DNA of 43,972 nt, from the NCBI GenBank assembly GCA_913056315.1, contig CAJXMZ010000005.1:1-43972 (forward strand), written 5' to 3'. The notes under the pieces were generated by a model. It was given only the letters and a program-made list of their open reading frames with translations. It did no database searches and was not told the DNA's origin. Of the stretch, positions 1 through 9,709 are shown one piece after another. Origin of the DNA: an uncultured Ectothiorhodospiraceae bacterium. Its GTDB lineage: Bacteria; Pseudomonadota; Gammaproteobacteria; Nitrococcales; Nitrococcaceae. The translations under genes and the position numbers were made by a program. Positions within the stretch are counted from its first letter, which is position 1; every line of letters begins with the position of its first letter.

Positions 1-1011
1 ACCCGCATGAAAGCCCGGTGGCACAAACCCAGAGCCTAGGGTGTGCATTTTGGTTAGTGGCGTGAGATGACCGGTATCCCCCCAGTCATAGGCAAAACGA
101 CCTTGGGTAAGCGTGGGGCAAGACGCCGGCTCCACCGCAATAAATTGCGTATTGGGGCCGCCACGCAGGCGCTGGCCTAGAAAGGGAAACGCAATCCCGG
201 CAAAGTTCGATCCGCCGCCAGTACAACCAATCACCATGTCGGGATAGTCATCGACTTGCTCGAGCTGTTGCATGGCCTCGAGTCCAGACACGGTCTGATG
301 CAACAGAACATGATTGAGCACGCTGCCGAGCGCGTACTTTGTGTCATCGCGCTGTGCTGCCAGCTCCACCGCCTCGCTAATGGCGATGCCCAAACTGCCG
401 GTTGAGTCGGGGTGCTCGGCAAGCACCGCACGACCGGCCGCGGTGGTGTTGCTCGGGCTGGCGATGCAGGTCGCACCAAAGCTTTCCATAAAAGCGCGAC
501 GATAGGGTTTTTGGTTAAAGCTCACCTTAACCATAAAGACTTCAATTTCCAGATCAAACATGGCGCCTGCTAAGGATAGCGACGATCCCCACTGACCGGC
601 TCCGGTTTCGGTTGTAATTCGCTTAATGCCCTCGGCCTTGTTATAAAAAGCCTGTGGAATCGCCGTGTTGGGCTTGTGGCTTCCGGCTGGGCTCACGCCT
701 TCGTATTTGTAGTAAATCCGTGCCGGCGTATTGAGGGCTTTTTCTAGTCGCCGGGCGCGATACAAAGGCGAGGGGCGCCATTGGCGGTAGGCATCACGCA
801 CCGGTGTTGGAATATCGATTTCGCGCTCGGTGCTCATCTCCTGTTCGATTACCGCATGGGGGAATAGGGGGGCTAAATCGTCTGGGCCCACCGGTTCGTG
901 TGTAGCGGGGCTGAGCACCGGCGCCAGCGGTGTGGGTAAATCCGCGTTGATGTTGTACCAGTGGCGTGGAATGTCTGACTCAGCCAAAACGGTTTTTACG
1001 GTGTCGCTCAT
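1..1011 (-). CDS. TrpB-like pyridoxal-phosphate dependent protein (TrpB2 type), C-terminus truncated by the window edge
   Basis: Reverse strand open from ATG at 1011 to position 1 without a stop (so absent from the ORF track). Translation [33 protein letters not shown]...[49 protein letters not shown] contains the PLP-lysine motif GSHKPN and ETGAGQWG typical of TrpB2. Confidence 0.9.
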   Translation of the reverse strand, partial: MSDTVKTVLAESDIPRHWYNINADLPTPLAPVLSPATHEPVGPDDLAPLFPHAVIEQEMSTEREIDIPTPVRDAYRQWRPSPLYRARRLEKALNTPARIYYKYEGVSPAGSHKPNTAIPQAFYNKAEGIKRITTETGAGQWGSSLSLAGAMFDLEIEVFMVKVSFNQKPYRRAFMESFGATCIASPSNTTAAGRAVLAEHPDSTGSLGIAISEAVELAAQRDDTKYALGSVLNHVLLHQTVSGLEAMQQLEQVDDYPDMVIGCTGGGSNFAGIAFPFLGQRLRGGPNTQFIAVEPASCPTLTQGRFAYDWGDTGHLTPLTKMHTLGSGFVPPGFHAG

Positions 1012-1090
1012 TGCCCTAAACCCTTGGGTTATCCAGTGTGTTAGATCGATAACATATCACTGAAGGCGTTCATAACTGTAGGCCAACGCG

Positions 1091-1119
1091 CTTGAATGCC
1101 GCTCCAAGTGCCTCCATCT
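1091..1119 (+). promoter_or_regulatory. Putative sigma-32 (RpoH) heat-shock promoter for lon: CTTGAA-N15-CTCCATCT
   Basis: CTTGAA at 1091-1096, 15-nt spacer, CTCCATCT at 1112-1119. This is one mismatch from the CCCCATnT -10 element, about 45 nt upstream of the lon ATG. Confidence 0.65.
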
Positions 1120-1163
1120 CAACACTCTATGGCGTTGTTTTATGCCAATGCATGGAGGGTTCA

Positions 1164-3587
1164 ATGAATACTAGTGAAACTCAGGTCGATAACAGCACCG
1201 AGGCCGAGGTGATCTCGCCTTCGCGCAGCCTGGTCATCCCGCGTTTGCCTGATGATGCAGTGCCGCTGTTGCCGGTTCGTAACCTCGTGTTATTTCCTAA
1301 TATGGTGATTCCGGTGGGCATTGGGCGCTCGGGTTCAATTCTGGCCGCTCGCCAAGCCGCACAGCATGATCTGCCGATCGGGGTTGTGCTCCAACGTGAC
1401 GCGAGCGTTGAAGAGCCCGCGGCCGAAGACCTCCATGACATGGGGGCGGTCGCCAGTGTGATGCGCTTTGTTACCGGGCGTGAAGGCCATCATCATTTAG
1501 TCCTCCAAGGGATGGAGCGCTTTCGGGTTGTCGAATTTTTAAGCGGTTATCCATTTCTGGTCGGTCGAATTGAGCGCATTAGTGAAACCCAGCCCGCCGG
1601 GCCGGAGGTGGATGCGCGTATGTTGGCGTTACGCGAAAAAGCGCTTGAAGCACTGGAGTTACTGCCCCAAGCACCGCAAGAGCTGGCCGGCGCTTTGAGC
1701 AGCATTAAAGAACCGGGTGTACTGGCCGATTCGGTTGCCGGTTATTTGGATCTAGGTAGCGAGGAGCGCCAATCCCTTCTGGAAACCCTCGACGTTGAAA
1801 CTCGGCTTGAGCGCGTGCTTGAGTTGCTCGACTACCGGGTTGAGGTACTCAAGCTGTCGCAAAAAATTAGCGAGCGCACGCACGAAACGATGTCCGAGCG
1901 TCAACGCGAGGTGGTGCTGCGCGAGCAATTGCGCTCGATTCAAGAAGAGCTTGGCGAGAGCGACGATAAGGGCGAAGAAGTTCGTGAGCTCGAAGCGCGT
2001 ATTAACGAAGCGCAAATGCCAGACGAGGTGGATAAGCAGGCGCGCAAGGAGCTGCGCCGACTCGAGCGCATGCCCGAAGGTGCTGGCGAGTACTCAATGC
2101 TTCGAACCTACCTTGATTGGTTGCTGGAGATGCCATGGGCGCTCGAGCGCAATGAGGATATCGACATTGCTCGCTCACGCGAGATTTTGGATGCCGACCA
2201 CTATGGGCTCGAACCGGTCAAGCGACGGATTTTGGAGCATTTGGCTGTGCGTAAGCTCAATCCACAGGGGCGCAGTCCCATTCTTTGTTTTGTTGGCCCG
2301 CCGGGTGTCGGTAAAACCTCACTCGGTCAAAGCATTGCCCGAGCGACAGGTCGTGATTTTATGCGGGCTAGTTTGGGTGGGGTTCATGATGAAGCCGAAA
2401 TACGCGGCCATCGGCGCACCTACTTGGGTGCCTTGCCTGGCAAAGTCATTCAAAGCATTCACAAAGCCGGTTCGCGCAACCCGGTGCTGATGCTCGATGA
2501 AATGGATAAGTTAGGCGGCGGTATCCAAGGCGATCCGTCCGCTGCGCTACTCGAGGTTTTGGATCCCGCGCAAAACGGCACCTTTCAGGACAATTATCTC
2601 GGCCTGCCCTTTGATCTCAGTGGGGTATTTTTTATTGCCACGGCCAATGTGCCGGATCAAATCCCCGGGCCACTGCGCGATCGCATGGAAATGATTGAAA
2701 TTCCGGGTTACACCCAAGAAGAAAAAGTGGAGATTGCACGGCGCTACTTACTCGATCGCCAGCTTGAATCGGCCGGCCTGACGCAAGCGCAGTTAGTTTT
2801 GAGTGATGCAGCACTCAATGAAATGGTTTCGGCCTACACGCGTGAGGCGGGTTGTCGGCAACTCGAGCGTGAGCTGGGCGCGGTGGCCCGTCACGTCGCG
2901 GTGCGTATCGCAGAGAATCAAATTAAGACCGCAAACATTGAGGCTGAGGATCTGCCTGCCATTTTGGGCGCGCCGCGCTTTGAGGGCGAGGTAGCAATGC
3001 GCACCAGTGTGCCAGGGGTAGCGACCGGGCTTGCTTGGACGCCGGTGGGCGGCGATATTTTGTTCATCGAGGCTAACCGAGCACGCGGCAGCGGACGGCT
3101 GGTCCTAACCGGTCAGTTGGGTGATGTCATGAAAGAAAGCGCCCAAACCGCATTGAGCCTCATTAAAGCGCAAGCCGACTCGCTGGGCATCGATGCCGAG
3201 GCTTTGCAGTCGGACGATGTCCACGTGCATGTGCCGGCTGGGGCTATTCCAAAAGATGGACCCAGTGCCGGGGTGGCAATGTATAGCGCGCTTATCTCGC
3301 TGCTTAGTGACCGGTGTATTCGCGAGGACGTGGCAATGACCGGAGAGATCACGCTGCGCGGACTGGTGCTGCCCGTTGGTGGCATTAAAGAAAAGGTTCT
3401 AGCAGCACGGCGTGCGGGTATCTATACGGTGTTGTTACCAGCACGCAATCGCAAAGACTTTGACGATATTCCGCAAGCCGCGCGTGAGTCGATGACATTC
3501 CATTGGATTGAGCATGTCGAAGAAGCGGTGGCGATTGCTTTGCGTGAGGCGCCAACGCAACAAGCCCTAGCGGATAGCGCCCAATAG
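1164..3587 (+). CDS. lon: ATP-dependent protease La (Lon, LonA type)
   Basis: N-terminal [17 protein letters not shown], Walker [10 protein letters not shown], Walker [11 protein letters not shown], proteolytic [11 protein letters not shown] and [21 protein letters not shown] at 1164 is preceded by GGAGGG; the ORF-track start at 1092 is probably too far upstream. Confidence 0.97.
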   Translation: MNTSETQVDNSTEAEVISPSRSLVIPRLPDDAVPLLPVRNLVLFPNMVIPVGIGRSGSILAARQAAQHDLPIGVVLQRDASVEEPAAEDLHDMGAVASVMRFVTGREGHHHLVLQGMERFRVVEFLSGYPFLVGRIERISETQPAGPEVDARMLALREKALEALELLPQAPQELAGALSSIKEPGVLADSVAGYLDLGSEERQSLLETLDVETRLERVLELLDYRVEVLKLSQKISERTHETMSERQREVVLREQLRSIQEELGESDDKGEEVRELEARINEAQMPDEVDKQARKELRRLERMPEGAGEYSMLRTYLDWLLEMPWALERNEDIDIARSREILDADHYGLEPVKRRILEHLAVRKLNPQGRSPILCFVGPPGVGKTSLGQSIARATGRDFMRASLGGVHDEAEIRGHRRTYLGALPGKVIQSIHKAGSRNPVLMLDEMDKLGGGIQGDPSAALLEVLDPAQNGTFQDNYLGLPFDLSGVFFIATANVPDQIPGPLRDRMEMIEIPGYTQEEKVEIARRYLLDRQLESAGLTQAQLVLSDAALNEMVSAYTREAGCRQLERELGAVARHVAVRIAENQIKTANIEAEDLPAILGAPRFEGEVAMRTSVPGVATGLAWTPVGGDILFIEANRARGSGRLVLTGQLGDVMKESAQTALSLIKAQADSLGIDAEALQSDDVHVHVPAGAIPKDGPSAGVAMYSALISLLSDRCIREDVAMTGEITLRGLVLPVGGIKEKVLAARRAGIYTVLLPARNRKDFDDIPQAARESMTFHWIEHVEEAVAIALREAPTQQALADSAQ

Positions 3588-5408
3588 TGGTTGGAGGGGC
3601 ATGCCGCGAAACCGCTCCGGTAGCGGCGTGTCGCCATTAAAATCAGCGCTTGAGGGGTGCTGCGCCGGTTGTGCTAGGCGATTAATTGGCACGCGGCCGC
3701 GGCGCTCTTCAATCGTTGCGGGTAGCCATTGCGGTGCGGTTCGACTGGTCATGATGAGCACCAGCGGAAAGAGGGCTGGGCCGATCAGCGCTGGCGATAC
3801 CCAAAGCAGTAGAGAGGGGTCGGCGATGCCGATGATGGCCGCGCCGATCACGGCCACTGCACTCATTGCCGCACCCAATCGTAAACCGTCTTTAGCGCTG
3901 ACTTGGCGGCGCGAGCGTAAACCCGTTTGCCAACGACTGTGGTTGCCTTTGCCGCTTACTATTTGGGCGATATAAGTGCTGTAGAGCAGCATCATGATCG
4001 GCCCACGCACTAGGCTAAACACCACTTCAAGCAATCCGCCCCGGGTAACGGCACGGCGATGGCCTTTGGCCATCGGGCTGGCAACGGCAATGCCAAGGGT
4101 GAGTAAGCGCGGCAGAAATAAAAGAATTAACGTCAAGCCGATCAGCAGTTGCGCTGACAGGCTTGCGGTAGTGAGCGCGGTCTGCCATGGGCTTTGGTCT
4201 GCGCTCAAGGCATCGAACACGCCCAGCCCGAGAAGTAAGAGCCACAGGGGAGCTACTAAATAGGCTAGGGCACCGAGCAAAAAATTAACCCGCGTGATGG
4301 CGCGCCAACCGGGTGCAAAGAGCAAGCGTAGATGCTGCAAGTTGCCTTGGCACCAACGCCGTTCGCGCTTGAGATCATCGATAAGATTGCCGGGCATACC
4401 CTCAAAGCTGCCTTGTATTTCAGGCAACACATAGACACCCCGACCGTGGCGGCGCATGAGTCCGGCTTCGACATAGTCATGGCTCATCACATCACCGCCC
4501 AGAGGGGGGCGTCCAGGGAGCTTCTCTAATCCGCAATAGTCTTGAAAATCACGAATGCGGATAATGGCATTGTGTCCCCAATAGTTGGTGCTGTTGCCTT
4601 GCCAAAAAGCCAAACCCGTGGCGATTGCATGCGCTTGTAAGCTAGCGCTGAGCTGCTGAAATCGGCCCAAAACCGTGCGTTGGCCAACCGGCAAGGGCAC
4701 CGTTTGGATAATGCCGGCTTGCGGGTTGGCCTGCATACGGCGTACCAGAGTGATCAGGGAATCGCCGGTCATGCGGCTGTCGGCATCCAGTACGATCATG
4801 TAGCGGTAGTGATCGCCCCAACGCTCGCAAAAATCGCGGATATTGCCTGGTTTACGGCCTTCATTGTCACAGCGGGCCCGGTAGTAAAGCCGTATCCTGT
4901 TGCCAAAACGACTTTTTAATCGATGAACGGCGGCGCGTTCTAACGCGCGCTGCTCGGCATCGTGGCTATCACTGAGCAAGTAGACATCGAACGTGCCGGC
5001 ATGCCCAGTGTCTACCAAGGACTGCCAAGTCGCGGCCAGGCCATGCACAACGGTGGCTATGTCTTCGTTATAGGCTGGCATGACAAGGGCTGTTGGCGCG
5101 AGCGGTGGGGCGTTGTCACAATCGGGCTGACCTTGACTAAGATTTAACGGGTGGCGATTGGCAGCGCGCAATGCAATGCCGATGAGCGTGCTCCAAAACG
5201 CAACACAGAGAACAAAAACCGTGGGTAGAAATAGTCCCAGAAGGATCCAGTCAATTGCGCGCAGACCATTGGCTTGGAGGATATTCAACATCAACCCTCC
5301 ACCCAGTGCGCTGGTGGCAATGACCAGCAGCAAAACACTCAAACGCCGCGCGCCTAGACCCGGCGTTACAAGTCGCCAAGTGCTGTCGTTATGAGCCGGT
5401 TGATTCAT
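3567..5408 (-). CDS. opgH: Glucans biosynthesis glucosyltransferase H (OpgH/MdoH-like, GT2 family)
   Basis: Membrane GT2 protein with PAYNED, SDSHDAEQRALE, VLDADSRMTGD, GWQGNSTNYWGHNAIIR-like, ERRWCQGNLQHLRLL. Likely start MNQPAHNDSTW at 5408. Confidence 0.9.
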   Translation of the reverse strand: MNQPAHNDSTWRLVTPGLGARRLSVLLLVIATSALGGGLMLNILQANGLRAIDWILLGLFLPTVFVLCVAFWSTLIGIALRAANRHPLNLSQGQPDCDNAPPLAPTALVMPAYNEDIATVVHGLAATWQSLVDTGHAGTFDVYLLSDSHDAEQRALERAAVHRLKSRFGNRIRLYYRARCDNEGRKPGNIRDFCERWGDHYRYMIVLDADSRMTGDSLITLVRRMQANPQAGIIQTVPLPVGQRTVLGRFQQLSASLQAHAIATGLAFWQGNSTNYWGHNAIIRIRDFQDYCGLEKLPGRPPLGGDVMSHDYVEAGLMRRHGRGVYVLPEIQGSFEGMPGNLIDDLKRERRWCQGNLQHLRLLFAPGWRAITRVNFLLGALAYLVAPLWLLLLGLGVFDALSADQSPWQTALTTASLSAQLLIGLTLILLFLPRLLTLGIAVASPMAKGHRRAVTRGGLLEVVFSLVRGPIMMLLYSTYIAQIVSGKGNHSRWQTGLRSRRQVSAKDGLRLGAAMSAVAVIGAAIIGIADPSLLLWVSPALIGPALFPLVLIMTSRTAPQWLPATIEERRGRVPINRLAQPAQHPSSADFNGDTPLPERFRGMPLQPLLGAIR

Positions 5409-5434
5409 TGGTTTCACGTTATACCTCGCCTGCC

Positions 5435-5456
5435 ATCGACACTGCTTTGTGTCGAT
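5435..5456. repeat. Perfect 8-bp inverted repeat ATCGACAC-N6-GTGTCGAT in a 55-bp divergent promoter region
   Basis: ATCGACAC (5435-5442), tgcttt, GTGTCGAT (5449-5456) read directly. Confidence 0.8.
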
Positions 5457-5463
5457 TAGTTGC

Positions 5464-7164
5464 ATGAGTGAGCTAGGTTTGTTGTCGCGCTTGAGGTGGC
5501 CATGGTGGGCGCACGCGGGGGCTTTGTTGATTGGCCTGAACGCCATGATGGTTGCGCCCGAGTGGTGGATGCCCTACACGGGGTTTCCCGAACCCCTCAT
5601 TGCGCTCGAGTCAGTGTTAATCGTTGGGGCTTTCCTTATGCTCCCGTTAACGATCGCGTATTGGCTAGCGCCTATTGCGTCGTTAGTCGTGCTGGTCGGT
5701 TTAGGTCTAGCGCTGTCTGATTTGGGAATGGGGTGGGCGTTGGGCCGGCCATTGAATTTAGCGATTGATCTACCCCTGGCATTATCGGTTGAGCATTTGT
5801 TGCGCGGGGCTCTGGGTCGGCCAGCGGCCATTGTTGTGTTGCTACTCGGGGCATTGACTGTCGCGGCGTTGGTGGTGGGGTTAACCCGTGGCTTGTGGCG
5901 CTTATCCCAACCCATGCGCGATCGGGGTTGGCGTATTGTCGGCGGCGTTTGCTTACTCGTGCTTGCTGGCGGGCTGGCGGCCCCTAGCGCCCGTTCGATT
6001 GCTGACTACGTCGATACCCCCGTTAACATTCGCCTCACCGATCAAGTGGATCGGTTAATGCATACGCTGGCTGCGCGCGAAGAATTTGCTCAGGCACTCG
6101 ATGGTGATGCGGCCCTGAGCGCGGCAAAGGCCAACTTTGCAGGGCTTAAGCAGCGCGATGTCGTGCTGGCGTTTGTTGAGTCTTACGGGGTGAGTTTTAT
6201 TCACGACCCCCGTTATCGTCAGCGCAGCCAGGGCACGTTACAAGCGATGCGGGCAGCGTTTGATGCCGCAGGCCTTGGGGTGGTGTCGGCAAGCCTGCGC
6301 TCACCGGTTCAAGGCGGACAATCTTGGCTTGCCCATGCCAGTGTGCTCAGCGGGCATTGGATTAATGATCAAATCCGCTATGACTTGTATTTAGAGGCGG
6401 GGGCACCGTCGTTAATCCGTGACTTTGCCCAGACGGGTTATCAAACCGCCGCGATCATGCCGGCCATTACCAAAGCGTGGCCAGCGGGTGAGCAATGGGG
6501 TTATGACCAAATCCACGATGCCGCGCGTATTAACTATGCAGGCCCGGCGCTTAACTGGGTCACGATGCCCGATCAGTATACGTGGCATTATTTTGAGTCC
6601 GAAGTGCGCGCACAGGCCGACCTGCCATTGTTTGCTGAACTCGCGCTGATTAGCAGTCACGCACCGTGGACACCCATTTTGCCGCAGCTGGACTGGGACT
6701 TACTTAGTGACGGTCGGCTATTCACGCCTTGGGCGCAGGTCGGGCCAACGCCAGCGGCCCTATGGAGTGATCAAGCGCGTATTCAGCGCTACTATGCGCG
6801 GGCGGTAGACTATGCGCTACGAACCGCGGCGCAATGGGCGCAACGGGCGCTGGATGATGGCGTGCTGGTTTTGCTCGGTGATCATCAAGCAGCGCCACTG
6901 ATTACCGGGGAGGGCGCCTCAAGGGATGTGCCGGTGCATGTCATTAGCGCCGATCCGCAGGTTCTTGAAGCGTTGGTCCAGCGTGGGTTTGAGCCCGGGT
7001 TGTCCGCACCCGAGCACCGTTTAGGCAGTTTGGCCGATTTGCGCGGGCATTTCATTGCCGCTTGGGGTGGAATGCCAATACCTGAAACATCTGCGCATTC
7101 CGGTCAGCCAAGCGCTATGGCACCATCACCGCAGAATCAACAGGAGTCAGTGAGTGGACGGTAG
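5464..7164 (+). CDS. Membrane-anchored sulfatase/LTA synthase-like protein (possible phosphoglycerol/phosphoethanolamine transferase)
   Basis: Several N-terminal hydrophobic segments, then a soluble domain with AFVESYGVSF, ASVLSGHWINDQ, LISSHAPWTPILP, VLLGDHQ, consistent with an alkaline phosphatase/sulfatase fold. Confidence 0.75.
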   Translation: MSELGLLSRLRWPWWAHAGALLIGLNAMMVAPEWWMPYTGFPEPLIALESVLIVGAFLMLPLTIAYWLAPIASLVVLVGLGLALSDLGMGWALGRPLNLAIDLPLALSVEHLLRGALGRPAAIVVLLLGALTVAALVVGLTRGLWRLSQPMRDRGWRIVGGVCLLVLAGGLAAPSARSIADYVDTPVNIRLTDQVDRLMHTLAAREEFAQALDGDAALSAAKANFAGLKQRDVVLAFVESYGVSFIHDPRYRQRSQGTLQAMRAAFDAAGLGVVSASLRSPVQGGQSWLAHASVLSGHWINDQIRYDLYLEAGAPSLIRDFAQTGYQTAAIMPAITKAWPAGEQWGYDQIHDAARINYAGPALNWVTMPDQYTWHYFESEVRAQADLPLFAELALISSHAPWTPILPQLDWDLLSDGRLFTPWAQVGPTPAALWSDQARIQRYYARAVDYALRTAAQWAQRALDDGVLVLLGDHQAAPLITGEGASRDVPVHVISADPQVLEALVQRGFEPGLSAPEHRLGSLADLRGHFIAAWGGMPIPETSAHSGQPSAMAPSPQNQQESVSGR

Positions 7165-8332
7165 ACGGGTTGTTATTGTTGGTGGCGGTATGGTGGGTGG
7201 CGCACTCGCTATGGATCTTGGCTGTCGTGGCATTCCAACGCGTGTGCTTGAATCAACACCACCAATTCGGCCCACGGGCGACGAGCCACCGCGTTTGCGT
7301 GTAGCCGCGCTCAATCGTCGCTCCATTGACTACCTTCAAACCCTAGGCGCATGGCAGAACATGGCCGCTGAGCGCCTTGCCGATTTTGATCAGCTTAGTA
7401 CTTGGGATATTGCTGGCGGTGGGCGGCTTGGATTTAGTGCCCAAGACATCGGGCTCGAGCGCTTGGGTGTGTTTATTGAGAATGAGCACCTGCAAGCGGC
7501 CTTGGTCGAGACCGCGCAGCAGCATGCCTGCGTGCAAATTGATGCCCCTGCTGCTGAATTGCACATTGAGTCCGGGTCATCGGGCGTAGCACTGTCGCTT
7601 GCCGGTGAAGGTCGCCTCGACCCAGCCCTCGTGGTGGCCGCTGATGGCGCGCAATCACGGGTAAGGGATGCGGCTGGCATGACCGTGAGGGCGGGTGACT
7701 ATCATCAGCATGCGGTGGTGGCCACAGTCACCCCCAGTCCGCCAGCGGGTCAACACACTTGGCAGCGCTTTACGCCAGAGGGGCCGCAAGCCCTTTTGCC
7801 GCTGGCCAATGGGGCGGCCTCGTTAGTTTGGTACGTCAGCCCCGATAAAGCGAAAAGCTTGCTGGCGCTGTCTGACGAGGCGTTTATCAGTGCAATCGAG
7901 GCGGCTTTCCCTTCTGATTTAGGCGCGATCACGCGTTTGCATGGGCGTGGTGGGTTTCCGATTCGCTGGCTGCACGCCAAACGCTACTGGCGCGACAATG
8001 TCGCGCTGGTGGGAGATTCTGCTCACGTCATTCACCCACTGGCAGGCCAAGGCGTTAACTTAGGTTTGCGTGATGCTCAAGCGCTAGCCAAAGGCATTGC
8101 CAAGGCCTATGCGCAGGGATTGCCTTTGAATCATGGACGTATGCTCGCTGACTATGAGCGTGCGCGACGGCTGGATAATCAGCGTATGCAATGGATTATG
8201 AGTGCGTTTCACACAGGCTTTACCGCGCCACTCGGCCCGTTAGCCGTGGCTCGTGGTTGGGGCTTGGCGGTTGCCCAACACGGCGGTTGGGTCAAACGCC
8301 GAGTGCTGCGCTATGCCTTGGATGGGCGTTAA
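7154..8332 (+). CDS. FAD-dependent UbiH/UbiF/COQ6-family hydroxylase (ubiquinone biosynthesis)
   Basis: VVIVGGGMVGGALAMDL (GxGxxG), RVAALNRRS, VVAADGAQSRVRDAAG, NVALVGDSAHVIHPLAGQGVNLGLRDA. GTG start overlaps the upstream stop. Confidence 0.9.
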   Translation: MDGRRVVIVGGGMVGGALAMDLGCRGIPTRVLESTPPIRPTGDEPPRLRVAALNRRSIDYLQTLGAWQNMAAERLADFDQLSTWDIAGGGRLGFSAQDIGLERLGVFIENEHLQAALVETAQQHACVQIDAPAAELHIESGSSGVALSLAGEGRLDPALVVAADGAQSRVRDAAGMTVRAGDYHQHAVVATVTPSPPAGQHTWQRFTPEGPQALLPLANGAASLVWYVSPDKAKSLLALSDEAFISAIEAAFPSDLGAITRLHGRGGFPIRWLHAKRYWRDNVALVGDSAHVIHPLAGQGVNLGLRDAQALAKGIAKAYAQGLPLNHGRMLADYERARRLDNQRMQWIMSAFHTGFTAPLGPLAVARGWGLAVAQHGGWVKRRVLRYALDGR

Positions 8333-8338
8333 GCGCAA

Positions 8339-9505
8339 TTAACCTAAGTGGGTGAGTAACTCAGCAGCCAGTGCGCAAGCCGCAACGACCCAGTAGACCG
8401 GTAGCCTTAGCCCAGCTAATGCAGCCAGCGCCGCAGTAGCGATAAGCGCATCACTCAAATCTGTGATGCCGGCGCTGAGTAGCGGATCCCAGAGTACCGC
8501 GGCGATTAGCCCAACCACCGCCGCGTTGATACCCAGCAGGGCCTGTTGCACCCGAGTGTATCGGCTTAGGGTTTGCCAAAACGGCATTAACCCGGCAACT
8601 AAGAGCATTCCTGGCGCAAAAATCATGGCCAGACCCAACAGGCCGCCGAGCAAGGGTTGGGCAGTATGAATTTGCGCGCCCAGGTAACCACCAAACGAAA
8701 ACACCGGGCCGGGAATCGCCTGTGCTGCGCCATAGCCGGCTAAAAATCGTTCACTGTCGATTAATTCAGGCGCGACCAAGCCGGTTTCAAGCAACGGCAA
8801 AACCACATGTCCACCACCAAAGACAAGCGCGCCGCTTTGATAGAGCACCGCCCACAGCGTTGTCGCCTGCAGATTTGTCAGAATACTCAAAACCAGTAGA
8901 GCGCCAAACACAGCCAGCAGCAAGCCGCCTTGCAGGCGATTGATTGGGCTGTTTAATACGGTGGTTGATTGGGTTGGGCGGGGTAGGGCCACGAGTGCAA
9001 AACCGGCGCCAACGGCAATCATCGTCAACTGCCCGCTAATGCCCGGGATAAGGCTGGCGCCGATGGCAGCCGCGATGGCAAAGCCCAGTCGAGGCAGATC
9101 AGGGCAAAGTTGTCTGGCCATGCCGTATAGCGCATTGGCGACCACAGCAATGGCGGCGAGTTTAAGCCCTTGAACCCAGCCAGCCTGATTGATATCCCCC
9201 CAGTGGTTAATGCCATAGCCTAGGCCAATCATAATGAGCGCCGATGGCAGCGTGAAACCGACAAAGGCCGCCAACCCGCCCGCCAGTCCGGCGCGCTGGA
9301 TGCCGATGGCAAAACCCGTTTGGCTACTGGAGGGCCCGGGCAAGAGATGACACAGCGCGATAATTTGGGCGTAAGCAGCATCGCTTAGCCAGCCACGCTC
9401 GTCGATTAACCAGCGGCGAAAATAGGCTAAATGCGCAACCGGACCACCAAAGGCAACCAAGCCAAGGCGTAAAAAGGTCCAAAATATTTCAATAATGGCG
9501 GCCAC
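8339..9505 (-). CDS. chrA: Chromate transporter, ChrA family
   Basis: Two CHR halves: LRLGLVAFGGPVAHLAYFRRW and QSGALVFGGGHVVLPLLE, with LPGPSSSQTGFAIG and IPGPVFSFGGYLGA. Likely start GTG 9505 with GGAGG upstream; the ORF-track extension to 9673 runs over the SRP RNA. Confidence 0.9.
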   Translation of the reverse strand: MAAIIEIFWTFLRLGLVAFGGPVAHLAYFRRWLIDERGWLSDAAYAQIIALCHLLPGPSSSQTGFAIGIQRAGLAGGLAAFVGFTLPSALIMIGLGYGINHWGDINQAGWVQGLKLAAIAVVANALYGMARQLCPDLPRLGFAIAAAIGASLIPGISGQLTMIAVGAGFALVALPRPTQSTTVLNSPINRLQGGLLLAVFGALLVLSILTNLQATTLWAVLYQSGALVFGGGHVVLPLLETGLVAPELIDSERFLAGYGAAQAIPGPVFSFGGYLGAQIHTAQPLLGGLLGLAMIFAPGMLLVAGLMPFWQTLSRYTRVQQALLGINAAVVGLIAAVLWDPLLSAGITDLSDALIATAALAALAGLRLPVYWVVAACALAAELLTHLG

Positions 9506-9543
9506 TGAGCCTCCGTAATCTGCTCGCTCATCATCTCTCGAGC

Positions 9544-9552
9544 TGCTAGCAT
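9544..9552 (+). promoter_or_regulatory. Putative extended -10 promoter (TGC-TAGCAT) for the SRP RNA
   Basis: TGCTAGCAT at 9544-9552 lies 7 nt before the start of the predicted SRP RNA terminal stem; no good -35 seen. Confidence 0.45.
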
Positions 9553-9557
9553 CGTCG

Positions 9558-9672
9558 ATGCGGTGGCGCTGGTCCCCCCGCGACGATAAATCGCAAACCC
9601 CGTCAGGCCCGGAAGGGAGCAGCGGTAGCGATGGACTCGGGCGCCGGGGTGTGGCTGGCGTCCCGCACTTCA
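9558..9672 (+). ncRNA. ffs: Bacterial small SRP RNA (4.5S RNA)
   Basis: Diagnostic GTCAGGCCCGGAAGGGAGCAGC (domain IV with GGAA tetraloop) at about 9602-9623, the matching GCCGGGGTGTGGCTGGCG 3' side, and terminal pairing TGCGG (about 9559) with CCGCA (9663-9667). Confidence 0.93.
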
Positions 9673-9693
9673 CCTTCGTTACTCACCGCCCGA

Positions 9694-9702
9694 TGATATA
9701 CT
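9694..9702 (+). promoter_or_regulatory. Putative extended -10 promoter (TGA-TATACT) for dnaX
   Basis: TGATATACT at 9694-9702, 7 nt upstream of ATG 9710. Confidence 0.5.
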
Positions 9703-9709
9703 GTTGTCT

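Noticed and set aside
231-479. Numerous 60-120 aa ORFs antisense or out of frame to the main genes (for example 231..479 -, 1795..2490 +, 5574..5915 -, 13922..14398 -, 15642..15896 -, 29938..30585 -)
   Set aside because: They lie wholly inside strongly recognisable genes, have low-complexity R/P/S/A-rich or mirrored compositions, and show no recognisable domain. These are typical spurious ORFs of moderately GC-rich DNA.
5409-5546. 46-residue N-terminal extension of the OpgH ORF to 5546
   Set aside because: It would overlap the divergent sulfatase gene and the extra sequence (MAFRPINKAPACAHHG...) looks non-coding; ATG 5408 is preferred.
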